A stretch of 64,000 nucleotides of DNA from Pontibacter fetidus (GCF_010119545.1 NZ_JAAEAA010000009.1:62001-126000); one strand, 5' to 3'. Positions 18,048 through 27,539 are shown, numbered from the stretch's first letter. The notes: a model not told the origin generated them from the letters alone. Translations and numbers: made by a program.

Positions 18048-19481
18048 TTAGTTAGCTTTTGAGCTAAGGTAATTGTAAACAAGACGAACGCCTGTACCAG
18101 TTGCCAGTTTGCCGCGGTAAGAATCTTCGGCGTGTAAATAAGCTGTTCCGGCAATGTCAAAATGCACCCAAGGGTAATCGGTAAATGCCTCCAGAAACTT
18201 GCCTGCTGTAATATGGCCAGCATCGGCACCGCCAATGTTTTTCAGGTCTGCAATTTCAGAGTCAAGCTGCTTTTTATACTCGTCGTATAGCGGAAAATCC
18301 ACTACGCGCTCGTGTACTTTGTTGCCCACTTTTTTGATATCAGCCATTACATCATCACCGGCAGTACCCATGGCAGCTAAGGCTTCTTTGCCTAGGGCGC
18401 GCATCGCAGAACCCGTTAAAGTTGCTAAGTCAATTACCAGTTCAGGGTTATACTTTTTCGCGAAGCTCAGGGCGTCAGCCAATATAAGGCGGCCTTCAGC
18501 ATCGGTGTTCAGTACTTCTACTGTTAAACCGCTGTGCATTGTAATTACATCGCCAGGGGCAACTGCTTTACCACCCGGGCGGTTATCTGTAGCCGGTATC
18601 AGACCAATGATATGAAGTGACAGGTTGTTTTTAGCTGCAGCATACAGTACGCCTGTAACAGCTGCGGCTCCAGCCATATCAGACTTCATATAGTCCATCG
18701 ACATTGGGGTTGGCTTTATACTTAACCCGCCCGTATCGTACACTACGCCTTTACCTACCAATACATATGGTTTGCTGTTTTTAGCGTTTTCTGGTTTCCA
18801 CTCTAATATGTTAAACGTAGCTGGATCGTCGCTTCCCTGGTTTACAGCCAGTAAACCGCCCATTTTCAAGCTTTGGATTTTGATCTCGTCCAGCACATCC
18901 AGCTTAAAACCTGCTTCAGATGCCAGCACTTCCAGTTGCTCGCTTAGTTGCTCTGCGGACTGATGGCTGTGTGGTTCGTTTATTAAGTCGCGAACTTTGT
19001 AAACTGCTTCCAGTACGTTGGCCAGTTCCTGCACCTGCGCTGCATCTATAGTTTCGTCGGCTATAGTTATGGTTTTAAGCGTAGTTTCCTTGGTATCTTT
19101 GGTTTTGTGCTTAAAGTACTGGTAGTTACTTAAGTATAAACCTTCGGCTAAGTATAAGCTGGCATTGCTGCCGGTCTTGTCAACTATAGTTATACTTTCA
19201 GATTTATCCGTTTTAAGCTGCTTTAACAAACTATAGCCGGCCTGGCGAAGCCCTTCGTTTTTCAGGTCTTCGGTTTTGGCATCCGGACTTACAACAATAT
19301 ATACGCGGTGCGAATAGCGGTTCAGGTAAATGAACTTAGCCTCCTGCTGTAGTTGCTGCTGCACATAGTTTTGCTCTTCCGGCTGCAGTTCCTGCAACTC
19401 AGTTCCCTTGTTGGCGGCAATAATCAGGGCCAGATCAGTATTTTTAGCTAAGCTTGTGTCGTATTTAAGTTGTGTTGGCAT
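18048..19481 (-). CDS. pepA: Leucyl aminopeptidase, M17 family
   Basis: Cytosolic aminopeptidase with two metal ions that removes N-terminal residues from peptides. The 477-residue protein has an N-terminal macro-like domain and a C-terminal catalytic domain with GKGVVYDTGGLSIKP, MKSDMAGAAAV and the signature NTDAEGRLILADAL, which contain the metal ligands and the catalytic Lys/Arg. Divergent from rsmA across a 148-base spacer. Confidence 0.95.
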   Translation of the reverse strand: MPTQLKYDTSLAKNTDLALIIAANKGTELQELQPEEQNYVQQQLQQEAKFIYLNRYSHRVYIVVSPDAKTEDLKNEGLRQAGYSLLKQLKTDKSESITIVDKTGSNASLYLAEGLYLSNYQYFKHKTKDTKETTLKTITIADETIDAAQVQELANVLEAVYKVRDLINEPHSHQSAEQLSEQLEVLASEAGFKLDVLDEIKIQSLKMGGLLAVNQGSDDPATFNILEWKPENAKNSKPYVLVGKGVVYDTGGLSIKPTPMSMDYMKSDMAGAAAVTGVLYAAAKNNLSLHIIGLIPATDNRPGGKAVAPGDVITMHSGLTVEVLNTDAEGRLILADALSFAKKYNPELVIDLATLTGSAMRALGKEALAAMGTAGDDVMADIKKVGNKVHERVVDFPLYDEYKKQLDSEIADLKNIGGADAGHITAGKFLEAFTDYPWVHFDIAGTAYLHAEDSYRGKLATGTGVRLVYNYLSSKAN

Positions 19482-19629
19482 TTGTCGTTCGTATCTTTGA
19501 TGGCTGCAATATAGTAACTATAAAACGTAATGCGAAAACAAGCAGCCGTAGCCGTTTAGCGCACAATAAAGGTATAACGGGTTTCCGGCAAAAAGTATAA
19601 CAATCGCCGCAAACTATAAAGTATAGACA

Positions 19630-20409
19630 GTGAGCAAAGTAAGTCCGAAAAAACATTTAGGCCAGCACTTCCTGGTCGACCAGAACATAGCCCAGAAGAT
19701 AGTGGAGCAACTGACCATGCCCGAAGGCGTGCAGGATGTTTTGGAAATTGGCCCGGGTATGGGTGTGCTCACGCAGTATTTATTGCAGCACAAAGAATAT
19801 AGAACCACAGTAATCGATATCGACCGTGAATCCATCGCTTACTTAAAAGAGCATTTTCCGCAACTAGAAGACCGCATCATTTCAGCCGACTTTCTGAAGA
19901 CAGATCTGAGCAAGCTATTCCCGGGCAAGTTTGCCATTATCGGTAACTTCCCTTACAACATATCGAGCCAGATTTTCTTTGCTGTTTTAAAGCACCGCGA
20001 TGTAGTGCCGGAAGTAGTGTGTATGATACAAAAGGAAGTAGCTGAGCGTATTGCAGCGCCTCCGGGCTCTAAAACTTATGGTATACTGAGTGTGTTGTTG
20101 CAGGCATTCTATAAGATAGAGTATAACTTCACGGTGCACGAACATGTGTTCCATCCGCCGCCAAAAGTAAAGTCCGGGGTTATCAGTCTAATCCGGAACG
20201 AGGTGAAGGAATTGCCTTGTAATGAGAAGCTGTTTTTTGAAGTTGTTAAACTGAGTTTCGGAACACGACGCAAAACACTGCGTAACTGTCTCAAAAGTTA
20301 TAACTTGCCGCCCGAAATACAGGCGCAACCCGTTTTTGATAAGCGTGCCGAGCAACTTTCGGTGCAGGATTTTATAGCATTAACCCAGCTGGTAGAGCAG
20401 AATAAATAG
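19630..20409 (+). CDS. rsmA: 16S rRNA dimethyladenosine transferase (KsgA)
   Basis: Dimethylates the two adjacent adenines near the 3' end of 16S rRNA during small-subunit maturation. The 259 residues begin at GTG and show [11 protein letters not shown], the SAM-binding [11 protein letters not shown], and the catalytic NFPYN (NLPY-like) motif. Only three bases separate it from mgtE, so they form an operon. Confidence 0.96.
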   Translation: MSKVSPKKHLGQHFLVDQNIAQKIVEQLTMPEGVQDVLEIGPGMGVLTQYLLQHKEYRTTVIDIDRESIAYLKEHFPQLEDRIISADFLKTDLSKLFPGKFAIIGNFPYNISSQIFFAVLKHRDVVPEVVCMIQKEVAERIAAPPGSKTYGILSVLLQAFYKIEYNFTVHEHVFHPPPKVKSGVISLIRNEVKELPCNEKLFFEVVKLSFGTRRKTLRNCLKSYNLPPEIQAQPVFDKRAEQLSVQDFIALTQLVEQNK

Positions 20410-20412
20410 CGT

Positions 20413-21765
20413 ATGCAGGTAGAGATCACAAGAGAGTATATTGACCAGGTAGAGGAAGCCATTGAACGCAAGGACTCAGAATTTATACTGAGTACGATGG
20501 CCGACATGTACCCGGCCGATATTACCACCGTGCTCTACGAACTGGATGCCAACGAATCCAAATACGTGATGGATTTGCTGCCGCCCGAGGTGGGAGCTGA
20601 GATACTGAGCGATCTGGACTACGACATTCGTACCGATTTTCTGCATTACTTTACATCTGCCGAGATTGCCCGCTACATTAACCTGATGCACTCCGATGAT
20701 GCCGTAGATATTCTCAACGAGCAATCGGTGCAGACGCGCGAAGAAGTGCTGGCCTTACTGGAGAACGAGGAGAAATCGGAAGACATACTGGACCTGCTGC
20801 ACTACGAAGAAGATTGTGCCGGTGGTCTGATGGCGAAAGAGCTTATAAAAGTAAACCTGAACTGGCGTGTAAGGCAGTGTATCGAAGAGATTCGCAGGCA
20901 GGCCGAAGATGTAGAACGCATCTATACGGTATATGTGGTTGATAATAAGGATATACTGGTTGGCCGTGTGAGTGTGAAGGCGCTTTTGCTTTCCCGGGAC
21001 GATAAATTGGTAAAAGATATCTATAGTACCGATGTTATCTCAATCGAGTCATTCAGAGATGAGAACGAGGTAGTAAGCGTGATGCAGAAGTATGACCTGG
21101 AAGCGATACCTGTGGTAAACATACAAGGGCGTTTGCTGGGCCGTATTACGATTGATGACGTAGTAGACGTGATGCAGGAACAGGCTGAGTTAAGTCGTCA
21201 GCTCATGACTGGTATTTCGGAGAACGTGGAAGAAGATGACAGCGTGTTCCGTATTTCGCGCTCGCGCATTCCGTGGCTGATCATTGGTATGGTTGGCGGG
21301 CTACTGGCTGCCCAATTCATGGGAATGTTTGAGAAAGACATTGCTATACTTCCGGCCCTGGCGCTTTTTGTGCCGCTAATTACGGCAACGGGCGGTAACG
21401 TAGGCATTCAGTCTTCTTCTATCATCATCCAGACACTTTCCTCTAATGCGGTGATGTTCGAGAACTTTGCCCAGCGTATTTTTAAATTGATTATGGTCGC
21501 CTTACTTAATGCACTCATCATTTCGGCACTGGTATTTTCGTTTACCTATCTTTTGCGTTCCGATTTAACACTAGCGATGGTGGTTTCTTTGGCTTTGTTT
21601 TCGGTGGTAATGCTGGCTTCGATGATGGGAACTATAACGCCGATGGTGCTAGACAAATTTGGCATAAACCCTGCCGTAGCTGCTGGTCCATTTATAACTA
21701 CAGCAAACGACCTGTTAGGTTTGGCAATCTATTTTGGGGTTGCGCACTTGCTCTATAATCTGTAA
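20413..21765 (+). CDS. mgtE: Magnesium transporter MgtE
   Basis: Magnesium-gated channel of the inner membrane. The 450 residues follow the standard order: MgtE N-domain helical superhelix (1-130), paired CBS domains (about 130-255, with IPVVNIQGRLLGRITIDDVVD), the plug helix and five membrane segments (about 285-450). PLITATGGNVGIQSS and PAVAAGPFITTANDLLGL are the pore signatures. No riboswitch is possible ahead of it because rsmA ends three bases upstream. Confidence 0.95.
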   Translation: MQVEITREYIDQVEEAIERKDSEFILSTMADMYPADITTVLYELDANESKYVMDLLPPEVGAEILSDLDYDIRTDFLHYFTSAEIARYINLMHSDDAVDILNEQSVQTREEVLALLENEEKSEDILDLLHYEEDCAGGLMAKELIKVNLNWRVRQCIEEIRRQAEDVERIYTVYVVDNKDILVGRVSVKALLLSRDDKLVKDIYSTDVISIESFRDENEVVSVMQKYDLEAIPVVNIQGRLLGRITIDDVVDVMQEQAELSRQLMTGISENVEEDDSVFRISRSRIPWLIIGMVGGLLAAQFMGMFEKDIAILPALALFVPLITATGGNVGIQSSSIIIQTLSSNAVMFENFAQRIFKLIMVALLNALIISALVFSFTYLLRSDLTLAMVVSLALFSVVMLASMMGTITPMVLDKFGINPAVAAGPFITTANDLLGLAIYFGVAHLLYNL

Positions 21766-21819
21766 ACGGTCTACTAAATCCTGAACTATAGTTAGCAGAA
21801 AGTATAGAAAGCTGAATCC

Positions 21820-21908
21820 AGAATAACTTTCTAACTTATACTTTCCAAACTTTCTAACTCCAATATCTCGTATCTCACTAACTCTTTAACTCCTAAACTC
21901 TCTAACTG
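21820..21908. repeat. Low-complexity CTAACT-type spacer
   Basis: About 90 bases of degenerate direct repeats such as TTTCTAACT, TTTCCAAACT, CTAACTCTTTAACTCC and CTCTCTAACTG run up to the start codon of the dehydrogenase gene. Similar runs, some on the other strand, lie at 33622-33672 and 35483-35520. Confidence 0.6.
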
Positions 21909-21910
21909 CA

Positions 21911-22843
21911 ATGCGTGTCCTGATCATCGACGAAGTGCACCCAGGTATTTTTCCGATGCTGGAAAGTATAGGCGTGGAGGCAGATTACCGGCCAACTATA
22001 AAACCGACAGAAGTTTGCGAAGCGTTAGTTGGGTTCGACGGGCTTATAGTTCGGAGCAAGATGCGTGTTACCGCAGAAACTATAAAGTATGCTGATAAGC
22101 TGAAGTTTGTTGCCCGTGCTGGTGCTGGTGTAGATAATATTGATGCCGAAGCCCTGGAAGCAAGAGGTATAAAATTACTTTCAGCTAACGAAGGCAACCG
22201 GCAGGCAGTAGGGGAGTTTACGCTTGGTTTGTTGCTCTCGCTAACCCGCAACATTGCCCGCGGCGACCGCGAAGTGCGCACCAAAGTATGGCTGCGCGAA
22301 GAAAACCGTGGCGAAGAAATAAGTGGTAAAACAATCGGCATTTTTGGCTACGGAAACATGGGGCAGAGTTTTGCCCGACTGCTGCAGTGCTTTGGCTGCC
22401 GTATACTTGCTTACGATAAGTTTGCCCCCGAGAAAGTATCGGTGCCGGCAGAGCAGGTTCCGATGGAGGTTATACAGGCTGAGGCTGACATCGTGAGTTT
22501 TCATATTCCGTATATCCCGGAGAACTATAATTTTGCCGATGATGCCTTCTTTAACGGCTTCAAAAAGCCGATCTGGTTCCTGAACACATCTCGCGGCGAA
22601 GTGGTAGACCAGACCTCTTTAGTAGAACATCTTAAAAAAGGAACTATAAAAGGCGCCGCCCTAGATGTATTGGAAAACGAAAAGCTGCACACGCTTACCC
22701 AGGAGCAACAAGCTAACTATAACTACCTGGCGCAGGCCCAAAACGTAGTGCTTACCCCGCACATCGGCGGCTGGACTCACGAATCGTATATCAAGATAAA
22801 CGAAGTGCTGGTACAGAAAATAAGAGCATTGCTGCAACTATAA
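21911..22843 (+). CDS. D-isomer-specific 2-hydroxyacid dehydrogenase (SerA-like)
   Basis: NAD-dependent dehydrogenase of the phosphoglycerate dehydrogenase family. In the 310 residues the N-terminal substrate domain is followed by the nucleotide-binding motif GIFGYGNMG near residue 148, the catalytic NTSRGEVVD Arg, a Glu in DVLENEK and the TPHIGGWTHES His. It ends right after the catalytic core and has no ACT regulatory domain. A serine-pathway role is plausible, but the substrate cannot be fixed from sequence; other acids such as glyoxylate or lactate remain possible. Confidence 0.87.
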   Translation: MRVLIIDEVHPGIFPMLESIGVEADYRPTIKPTEVCEALVGFDGLIVRSKMRVTAETIKYADKLKFVARAGAGVDNIDAEALEARGIKLLSANEGNRQAVGEFTLGLLLSLTRNIARGDREVRTKVWLREENRGEEISGKTIGIFGYGNMGQSFARLLQCFGCRILAYDKFAPEKVSVPAEQVPMEVIQAEADIVSFHIPYIPENYNFADDAFFNGFKKPIWFLNTSRGEVVDQTSLVEHLKKGTIKGAALDVLENEKLHTLTQEQQANYNYLAQAQNVVLTPHIGGWTHESYIKINEVLVQKIRALLQL

Positions 22844-22928
22844 ATCTGCCTGTAATGCTTGTAAGCCATTATTTGCAACTATAAACGGTATAAATGCCTG
22901 TTAAAATTTAAAAACAGGTAGAATCAGC

Positions 22929-22954
22929 TTGTTAATAAAAATTTCTTATATTTG
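22929..22954 (+). promoter_or_regulatory. Promoter of the greA leader
   Basis: TTG at 22929-22931 and TATATTTG at 22947-22954, an exact TAnnTTTG match. The 15-base gap is shorter than usual, so the -33 part is less certain. Transcription would start near 22961, about 195 bases before greA. Confidence 0.5.
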
Positions 22955-22960
22955 CCTTAG

Positions 22961-23131
22961 TACGTTGCAGGTGCCATAAGGTCCTGCCTATTTTTTACTT
23001 AAATACCAGCATATGGTATAATGCTAGCAATACCGCTACAGGTGGCGTTGCTTTTAGAATAGAACTGATATAATTTACATAGTTTGCAAAGAGAACGGTT
23101 ATGCATGCCATAACCGTTCTCTTTGCTTTTG
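22961..23131 (+). ncRNA. Candidate greA leader RNA or independent small RNA
   Basis: Between a promoter match and a perfect terminator lie about 170 bases with several possible hairpins: GCAGG/CCTGC (22967-22987), ATACCA/TGGTAT (23003-23019) and GCAA..TTGC (23028-23052, with inner GC pairs). A 13-codon frame (23021-23062) rich in leucine also lies inside. The next gene, greA, starts 25 bases after the terminator with no second promoter visible, so the leader either attenuates greA or produces a small RNA with greA made by read-through. The class matches no riboswitch I recognise. Confidence 0.5.
23086..23131 (+). terminator. Perfect 18-bp intrinsic terminator just before greA
   Basis: GCAAAGAGAACGGTTATG pairs perfectly with CATAACCGTTCTCTTTGC around the loop CATGC and is followed by TTTTGTGT. 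It ends 25 bases before the greA ATG, an unusual place for so strong a terminator. Confidence 0.9.
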
Positions 23132-23155
23132 TGTCTTAAACAACAAGAATTTAGT

Positions 23156-23629
23156 ATGAGCAAATTATCTTATTACACTGCAGAGGGTTTACAAAAACTG
23201 AAAGAAGAGTTACAGGAGCTTAAAACCAAAGGCCGTTCGGAGGTTGCACGTCAGCTTGCTGAAGCCCGTGATAAAGGCGATTTGAGCGAGAATGCCGAAT
23301 ATGATGCTGCTAAAGATGCCCAGGGTCACCTGGAACTGAAAATTGCGAAGCTGGAAGAAGTAGTAGGCAACGCCCGCCTGATAGATGAATCCGGGTTAGA
23401 TACCAGCAAAGCCCTGATCCTGTCTAAAGTAAAAATCAAAAACCTGAAGAACAATATGGTAGTAGATTATACTTTGGTAGCGGAGGAAGAGGCAGACCTG
23501 GCAACAGGTAAAATTTCTGTTAAGTCACCGATCGGTAAAGGCCTGCTGGGCAAGTCGGTTGGGGAGGTGGCCGAAATTACAGTGCCAGCCGGAAAGCTAC
23601 AGTTCGAGGTATTGGAAATAAGCCGATAA
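23156..23629 (+). CDS. greA: Transcription elongation factor GreA
   Basis: Enters the RNA polymerase secondary channel and stimulates cleavage of backtracked RNA. The 157-residue protein has the N-terminal coiled coil (1-75) with the acidic tip motif GDLSENAEYDAAK and the C-terminal globular domain ending KLQFEVLEI. The start MSKLSYYTAEG is the family start; a TTG farther up overlaps the terminator and is unlikely. A HIT gene follows by three bases. Confidence 0.95.
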   Translation: MSKLSYYTAEGLQKLKEELQELKTKGRSEVARQLAEARDKGDLSENAEYDAAKDAQGHLELKIAKLEEVVGNARLIDESGLDTSKALILSKVKIKNLKNNMVVDYTLVAEEEADLATGKISVKSPIGKGLLGKSVGEVAEITVPAGKLQFEVLEISR

Positions 23630-23632
23630 ACT

Positions 23633-24031
23633 ATGGAAGCTTCTGTATTTACTAAGATCGTGAATGGTGAGATACCTGCTTACAAAATAGCAGAAGATGA
23701 CCGTTTCCTTGCCTTTCTGGATGTTTTCCCGACGACTAAAGGTCATACCCTGGTAATACCGAAGCAACAAATTGATTACATCTTTGACCTGGACGACGAG
23801 CTCTATATGGGCCTGATGGCTTTCGCTAAAAAAGTAGCGGCTGCTATTGAAAAGGCAGTGCCCTGCAAACGTATTGGCATCGCCGTGGTTGGCCTGGAGG
23901 TACCACATGCGCACGTACACCTTATTCCTTTAAACAGCATGCAGGACATGAACTTTGCTAACAAAAAGCAGTTCAGCCAGCAGGAGTTTGAAGAAACACT
24001 GGAAAAAATAAAAGCTGCCTACCAAGAGTAA
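23633..24031 (+). CDS. HIT family nucleotide-binding protein
   Basis: A 132-residue member of the histidine triad superfamily. The triad HAHVH is at residues 92-96 in VPHAHVHLIPL, and the N-terminal FTKIVNGEIPAYKI is typical of the Hint branch, which hydrolyses adenosine phosphoramidates and related nucleotides. It is translationally linked to greA. Physiological substrate unknown. Confidence 0.93.
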   Translation: MEASVFTKIVNGEIPAYKIAEDDRFLAFLDVFPTTKGHTLVIPKQQIDYIFDLDDELYMGLMAFAKKVAAAIEKAVPCKRIGIAVVGLEVPHAHVHLIPLNSMQDMNFANKKQFSQQEFEETLEKIKAAYQE

Positions 24032-24051
24032 AGAGTAACTATAGATTTAAG

Positions 24052-24095
24052 AATCGCCGGAAGAAAGTATGATGCTTTGTTTCGGCGATTTTTGT
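24052..24095 (+). terminator. Terminator of greA-HIT
   Basis: AATCGCCG pairs with CGGCGATT around a loop that itself may pair, followed by TTTTTGTTTTG. Confidence 0.8.
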
Positions 24096-24194
24096 TTTGT
24101 CTGAATCAGGATTTATAGGATTTTAAAGGATTTGCAGGATTTTAGACCTGGCAGCGTGCGCAGCTCCTGCTAGCTTTTGGCTTTATAGTTTCCG

Positions 24195-24595
24195 TTCCTA
24201 CACCCCTGTAGTCCCCTCAAGGGGACAGACAGTTCTGTTATCGCCAATCAAACAGCTATAGTTCTATAGTTACAGACCACGATCGGACAGGTCGCGACCT
24301 GTCCCTACGAAAATACAACCACGCTTAAGCTACACAACTATAGCTTCTCATTCTAACTATAGCAGAAGCTATCGAAAGATTCCAGATCCCAGACTTGATT
24401 CGGGATGAGGCTTCCCTTGAAGAGGGCCCCTACCCCCGCCGTGAGGGCACCAAAGCTAACTATAGAACTATAGGGTTGTTAAACTCCCAGGATTGGAAGT
24501 GGCTATGAATGGATAACTTATGGAAAAGAAGTATAGACGTAACTATAAGTTGAGATAGATTTCTCACGTTGTTCGAAATGACAGAAGAGAGTAAA
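24195..24595 (+). repeat. Composite intergenic repeat, copy 2 (shorter)
   Basis: Lies between convergent HIT and mlaD genes in a 638-base gap. It has the ACACCCCT..CCCCTCAAGGGGA module (24201-24226), the module with GGACAGGTCGCGACCTGTCC (24284-24303), the second half of module c (CTTCCCTTGAAGAGGGCCCC and CCGCCGTGAGGGCACCAAAG, about 24411-24455) and the GTTCGAAATGACA end module near 24573. The first half of module c is replaced by other sequence. Same orientation as copy 1. Confidence 0.8.
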
Positions 24596-24617
24596 ATCGC
24601 ATCAATAATATGAAAAT

Positions 24618-24652
24618 AAAAAAGCGCAGTAAGTATAAACCTACTGCGCTTC
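24618..24652 (-). terminator. Terminator of the Mla operon
   Basis: On the minus strand AAGCGCAGTA pairs with TACTGCGCTT around a 10-base loop and is followed by a T run. It lies just after the mlaD stop. Confidence 0.85.
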
Positions 24653-24669
24653 TATAAAATTAATTCTAA

Positions 24670-25680
24670 CTATAGTTTAGTTGTATCCGGCTGCACCGGT
24701 TGCTGGCCATTTTGCTTTTGTTCCTTCGCCTGTTTTTTAAAGTACCCACGCAGCAGGAAATTACTTTGCAGGGCTTCCATGTTCTGGTCAAATTTCTGGG
24801 TGCTTGTTTCCAGGTTTTGCATGGTGTTTTGCAGGTTGCGGGCAAATTCCTTATCTGTCAGCAATACGCCCATGGCGTTGTTCTTGTCGTTCAGGTTGGT
24901 GCTTGCCTGTTTCAGGTTCTGGGTTAGGTTAGCCGCCGAGGTAGTAGCTTGCTTAAGTTGCGCCATAGATGCCTGCAACTGGTTAAATACGGTAGTATCG
25001 GTCAGTAATTCGCTGGCCAGGCTGCCTTTGGTATTTAATTGTGCGGTAAAACGGTTCAGGTCGTTTGAGGCACGCATGGTATTTTGTGATACGCGCTGCA
25101 GGTTTGCCACCATCGCCCTGAAGTTATCTGCCATGGCCGTATCAGTTAGAATTGCGCCTACGGTGCCTTCGCCATTTACAAGTTTAGAAGACAGCTGCTT
25201 AAAATCGCCTGTAATAGCTACCAGGTTCTTATTGTTCTGCTGCAGCGTTTCCATTAAGTCGTCGGTGTTCAGCGGGTTTACAGCTGTAATACGGTCGCCG
25301 TCCTGCACAGGTGTAGCCTGCGGACTTCCACTTTCGATAATAATGTTTTTGTTACCAATAAAGCTTTCAGAACTGATGCGGGCTACAGCATCTTTACGAA
25401 TGTACTGCTGTGCGCTTTCCTCGATGTTCATGATAACCTCTACCTGCGAATCGCCATAAAGCTGGATAGACTTTATAGTTCCGATCTTTACACCGGAAAA
25501 CCACACGTTGTTACCTGTTTTAAGACCGGCCACATCATCAAAAACGGCCTTTACTGTAAAGGTTGCAATAAAGCGTTTCTGTTGGCCGCCCAGCGTAAAA
25601 ATACCGGCAATAAGTATTACCAGGGCAAGCAGCACAAAAATGCCAACTATAATAGATCGTTTATTATCTGCCGTATTCAT
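24670..25680 (-). CDS. MlaD/MCE family lipid-transport substrate-binding protein
   Basis: Periplasmic, membrane-anchored part of an ABC lipid transporter. One transmembrane helix (residues about 9-30) precedes an MCE domain (about 38-120, with GLKTGNNVWFSGVKIGTI). The rest is a long helical tail (about 145-325) with LVNGEGTVGAILTD and repeated Asn/Gln heptads, typical of Bacteroidetes MCE proteins that form hexameric tubes. The start codon overlaps the stop of the ATPase gene by one base, indicating translational coupling. Confidence 0.9.
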   Translation of the reverse strand: MNTADNKRSIIVGIFVLLALVILIAGIFTLGGQQKRFIATFTVKAVFDDVAGLKTGNNVWFSGVKIGTIKSIQLYGDSQVEVIMNIEESAQQYIRKDAVARISSESFIGNKNIIIESGSPQATPVQDGDRITAVNPLNTDDLMETLQQNNKNLVAITGDFKQLSSKLVNGEGTVGAILTDTAMADNFRAMVANLQRVSQNTMRASNDLNRFTAQLNTKGSLASELLTDTTVFNQLQASMAQLKQATTSAANLTQNLKQASTNLNDKNNAMGVLLTDKEFARNLQNTMQNLETSTQKFDQNMEALQSNFLLRGYFKKQAKEQKQNGQQPVQPDTTKL

Positions 25681-26453
25681 TATTCAGTAAAGTTGTAGTT
25701 ATAAAAAGCTTTCACGCGTTCATCTTCTGTATCAAACACTTCCTCAAACGTACCCTGCCGCTGAAACTGCCCGTCGAGCAGCATTACTACGCGGTCGCCG
25801 ACAGCTTTTGCGCAGGTAAGGTCGTGGGTAATGATGATAGAAGAAGTATTAAAGCGGCGCTGCACTTCATTTATTAAGTTATTGATATCCTGGCTCGTAA
25901 TAGGGTCAAGGCCGGCGGTTGGCTCATCGTATAGCATAATTTCGGGCCTTAAAATAAGGGTGCGGGCTATACCTATACGTTTGCGCTGCCCACCCGACAG
26001 TTCAGATGGCATCTGGTTTACAGTTTGAGAAAGACCTACCGCTTCCAATACAATATCTATGATACGGTCACGGTCGCGAGCCGACATCTCTTTAGAGTGG
26101 CGGATAAGCGGGAACTCCAGGTTTTCCTTCACCGTCATACTATCGTAAAGGGCACTGTTCTGGAACGAAAAGCCGATCTTCAGGCGAAGGGCATCCAGTT
26201 GCTTTGGCGTTAGTTTATCTACATCCTGGCCCAACACATTTACCAGACCGCTGTCGGGGCGCAATAGCCCCGAAATTATCTTTATCAACACCGATTTACC
26301 GGTACCGGAGCGGCCAAGCACTACCAGGTTTTCGCCTTTGTACAGGTCCAGGTCTACGCCTTTTAACACTTCATAGTCATCAAAGGCTTTGGTAAGGCCT
26401 TTAATGGTGATCACTTTTTGCGTAAGGTCTATCTTCGAGTTTGGTTTCTTCAT
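25680..26453 (-). CDS. MlaF-like ABC transporter ATP-binding protein
   Basis: Energises the MCE lipid transporter. The 257 residues have Walker A GRSGTGKSV near residues 48-56, the signature LSGGQRKRIGIAR, Walker B IMLYDEPTAGLDP and the switch His in IITHDLTCA. Order permease-ATPase-MCE and overlaps place it in one operon. Family members remove or deliver phospholipids to keep outer-membrane asymmetry; the direction is not determinable here. Confidence 0.93.
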   Translation of the reverse strand: MKKPNSKIDLTQKVITIKGLTKAFDDYEVLKGVDLDLYKGENLVVLGRSGTGKSVLIKIISGLLRPDSGLVNVLGQDVDKLTPKQLDALRLKIGFSFQNSALYDSMTVKENLEFPLIRHSKEMSARDRDRIIDIVLEAVGLSQTVNQMPSELSGGQRKRIGIARTLILRPEIMLYDEPTAGLDPITSQDINNLINEVQRRFNTSSIIITHDLTCAKAVGDRVVMLLDGQFQRQGTFEEVFDTEDERVKAFYNYNFTE

Positions 26454-26465
26454 CAGGTCAGGCGG

Positions 26466-27281
26466 TTATATAACACGTAAAGCATTGATGATCTGCATGG
26501 TAAGCAGCTCTTCAATAAAGATGAGAAACATGGCCGTAACTACCGATGAGTTGGCCGCTTTGCCTACTCCTTCCGTGCCTTTAGACGAATGATATCCTTT
26601 ATAGCAACCTACCATACCAATCGTAAAACCAAACAATACTGATTTAACTGTATTGGCAACTATATCCAGGAACGTGATGGCCTCAAAAACCTGTGTAAAG
26701 AAGGTAGTTATAGTTGTAAGTTCATTCTGATGCACATTTAAATAGCCACCCAGCAAGGCAACCAAAGTGGTATACATGGTTAAGGCCGGAATCATAAGCG
26801 TGGTAGCCAGTACGCGGCTCACTACCAGGAATTTATACGGGTTTGTAGCCGATACTTCCATGGCATCTATCTGTTCGGTAACGCGCATAGAGCCCAGCTC
26901 GGCACCTATACTTGACCCCACCTTACCTGAAGCGATAATGGCTGTAACCAATGGCCCCATGGCACGCACTATAGCTACCGAAATAAGGGCAGGCAACAAA
27001 GAGGCTGCACCAAAATCGGCAAGCGAAGGGCGCGACTGGTTTGTGAATACAATACCGATAATAAAGGAGGTAATAGAAATAAGGGGAAGTGATTTTACAC
27101 CAACCTCATAACATTGCTTTATGATCTCTCTCCATTCGTAGGGTGGGAAAAAGACTTCGCGGAAAAAACGGGATACGAAAGCATAAATCTGGTATAGTTC
27201 CAGAAACAGGCGGTCCAACCTTCTGGTTAAAAAGTATTTACGTCGGCGTGTTGTGTCTTTTTCTCTGTTACTATAATCCAT
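26466..27281 (-). CDS. MlaE-like ABC transporter permease
   Basis: Inner-membrane permease of the MCE lipid transporter, 271 residues with five to six hydrophobic segments. The conserved GAELGSMRVTEQIDAMEV coupling helix and the ALISVAIVRAMGPLVTAII segment identify MlaE. A 45-residue basic N-terminal extension precedes the first membrane-associated helix. It is first in the operon, 12 bases before the ATPase gene. Confidence 0.93.
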   Translation of the reverse strand: MDYSNREKDTTRRRKYFLTRRLDRLFLELYQIYAFVSRFFREVFFPPYEWREIIKQCYEVGVKSLPLISITSFIIGIVFTNQSRPSLADFGAASLLPALISVAIVRAMGPLVTAIIASGKVGSSIGAELGSMRVTEQIDAMEVSATNPYKFLVVSRVLATTLMIPALTMYTTLVALLGGYLNVHQNELTTITTFFTQVFEAITFLDIVANTVKSVLFGFTIGMVGCYKGYHSSKGTEGVGKAANSSVVTAMFLIFIEELLTMQIINALRVI

Positions 27282-27539
27282 TGGCTGTTTGCTGGTGCCG
27301 ATTTTTGCTCAAGTTTACTAAAAATTACGATTCTGGAACTGTAAAACAAGTAACTCATCTTACGGCCAGCCCGACATTCAGGGTTATAAAACGCAAATGT
27401 AATTCAAATGCTTTTGTATGCCTAACGTAATGCCGTTTATATAGTGTATTCCGGATAAAGTAAAGTTTAGAGTTGATGAGGTACAACTGGTTAAAGTTGC
27501 GTTTGTTTTGCAGGGTTCGATGTTGGGAGATCTTTTGTT

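Noticed and set aside
22961..23131. 6S RNA, tmRNA or SRP RNA
   Set aside because: Ends do not pair into a long closing stem as in 6S RNA, and no tmRNA or SRP core motif is visible.
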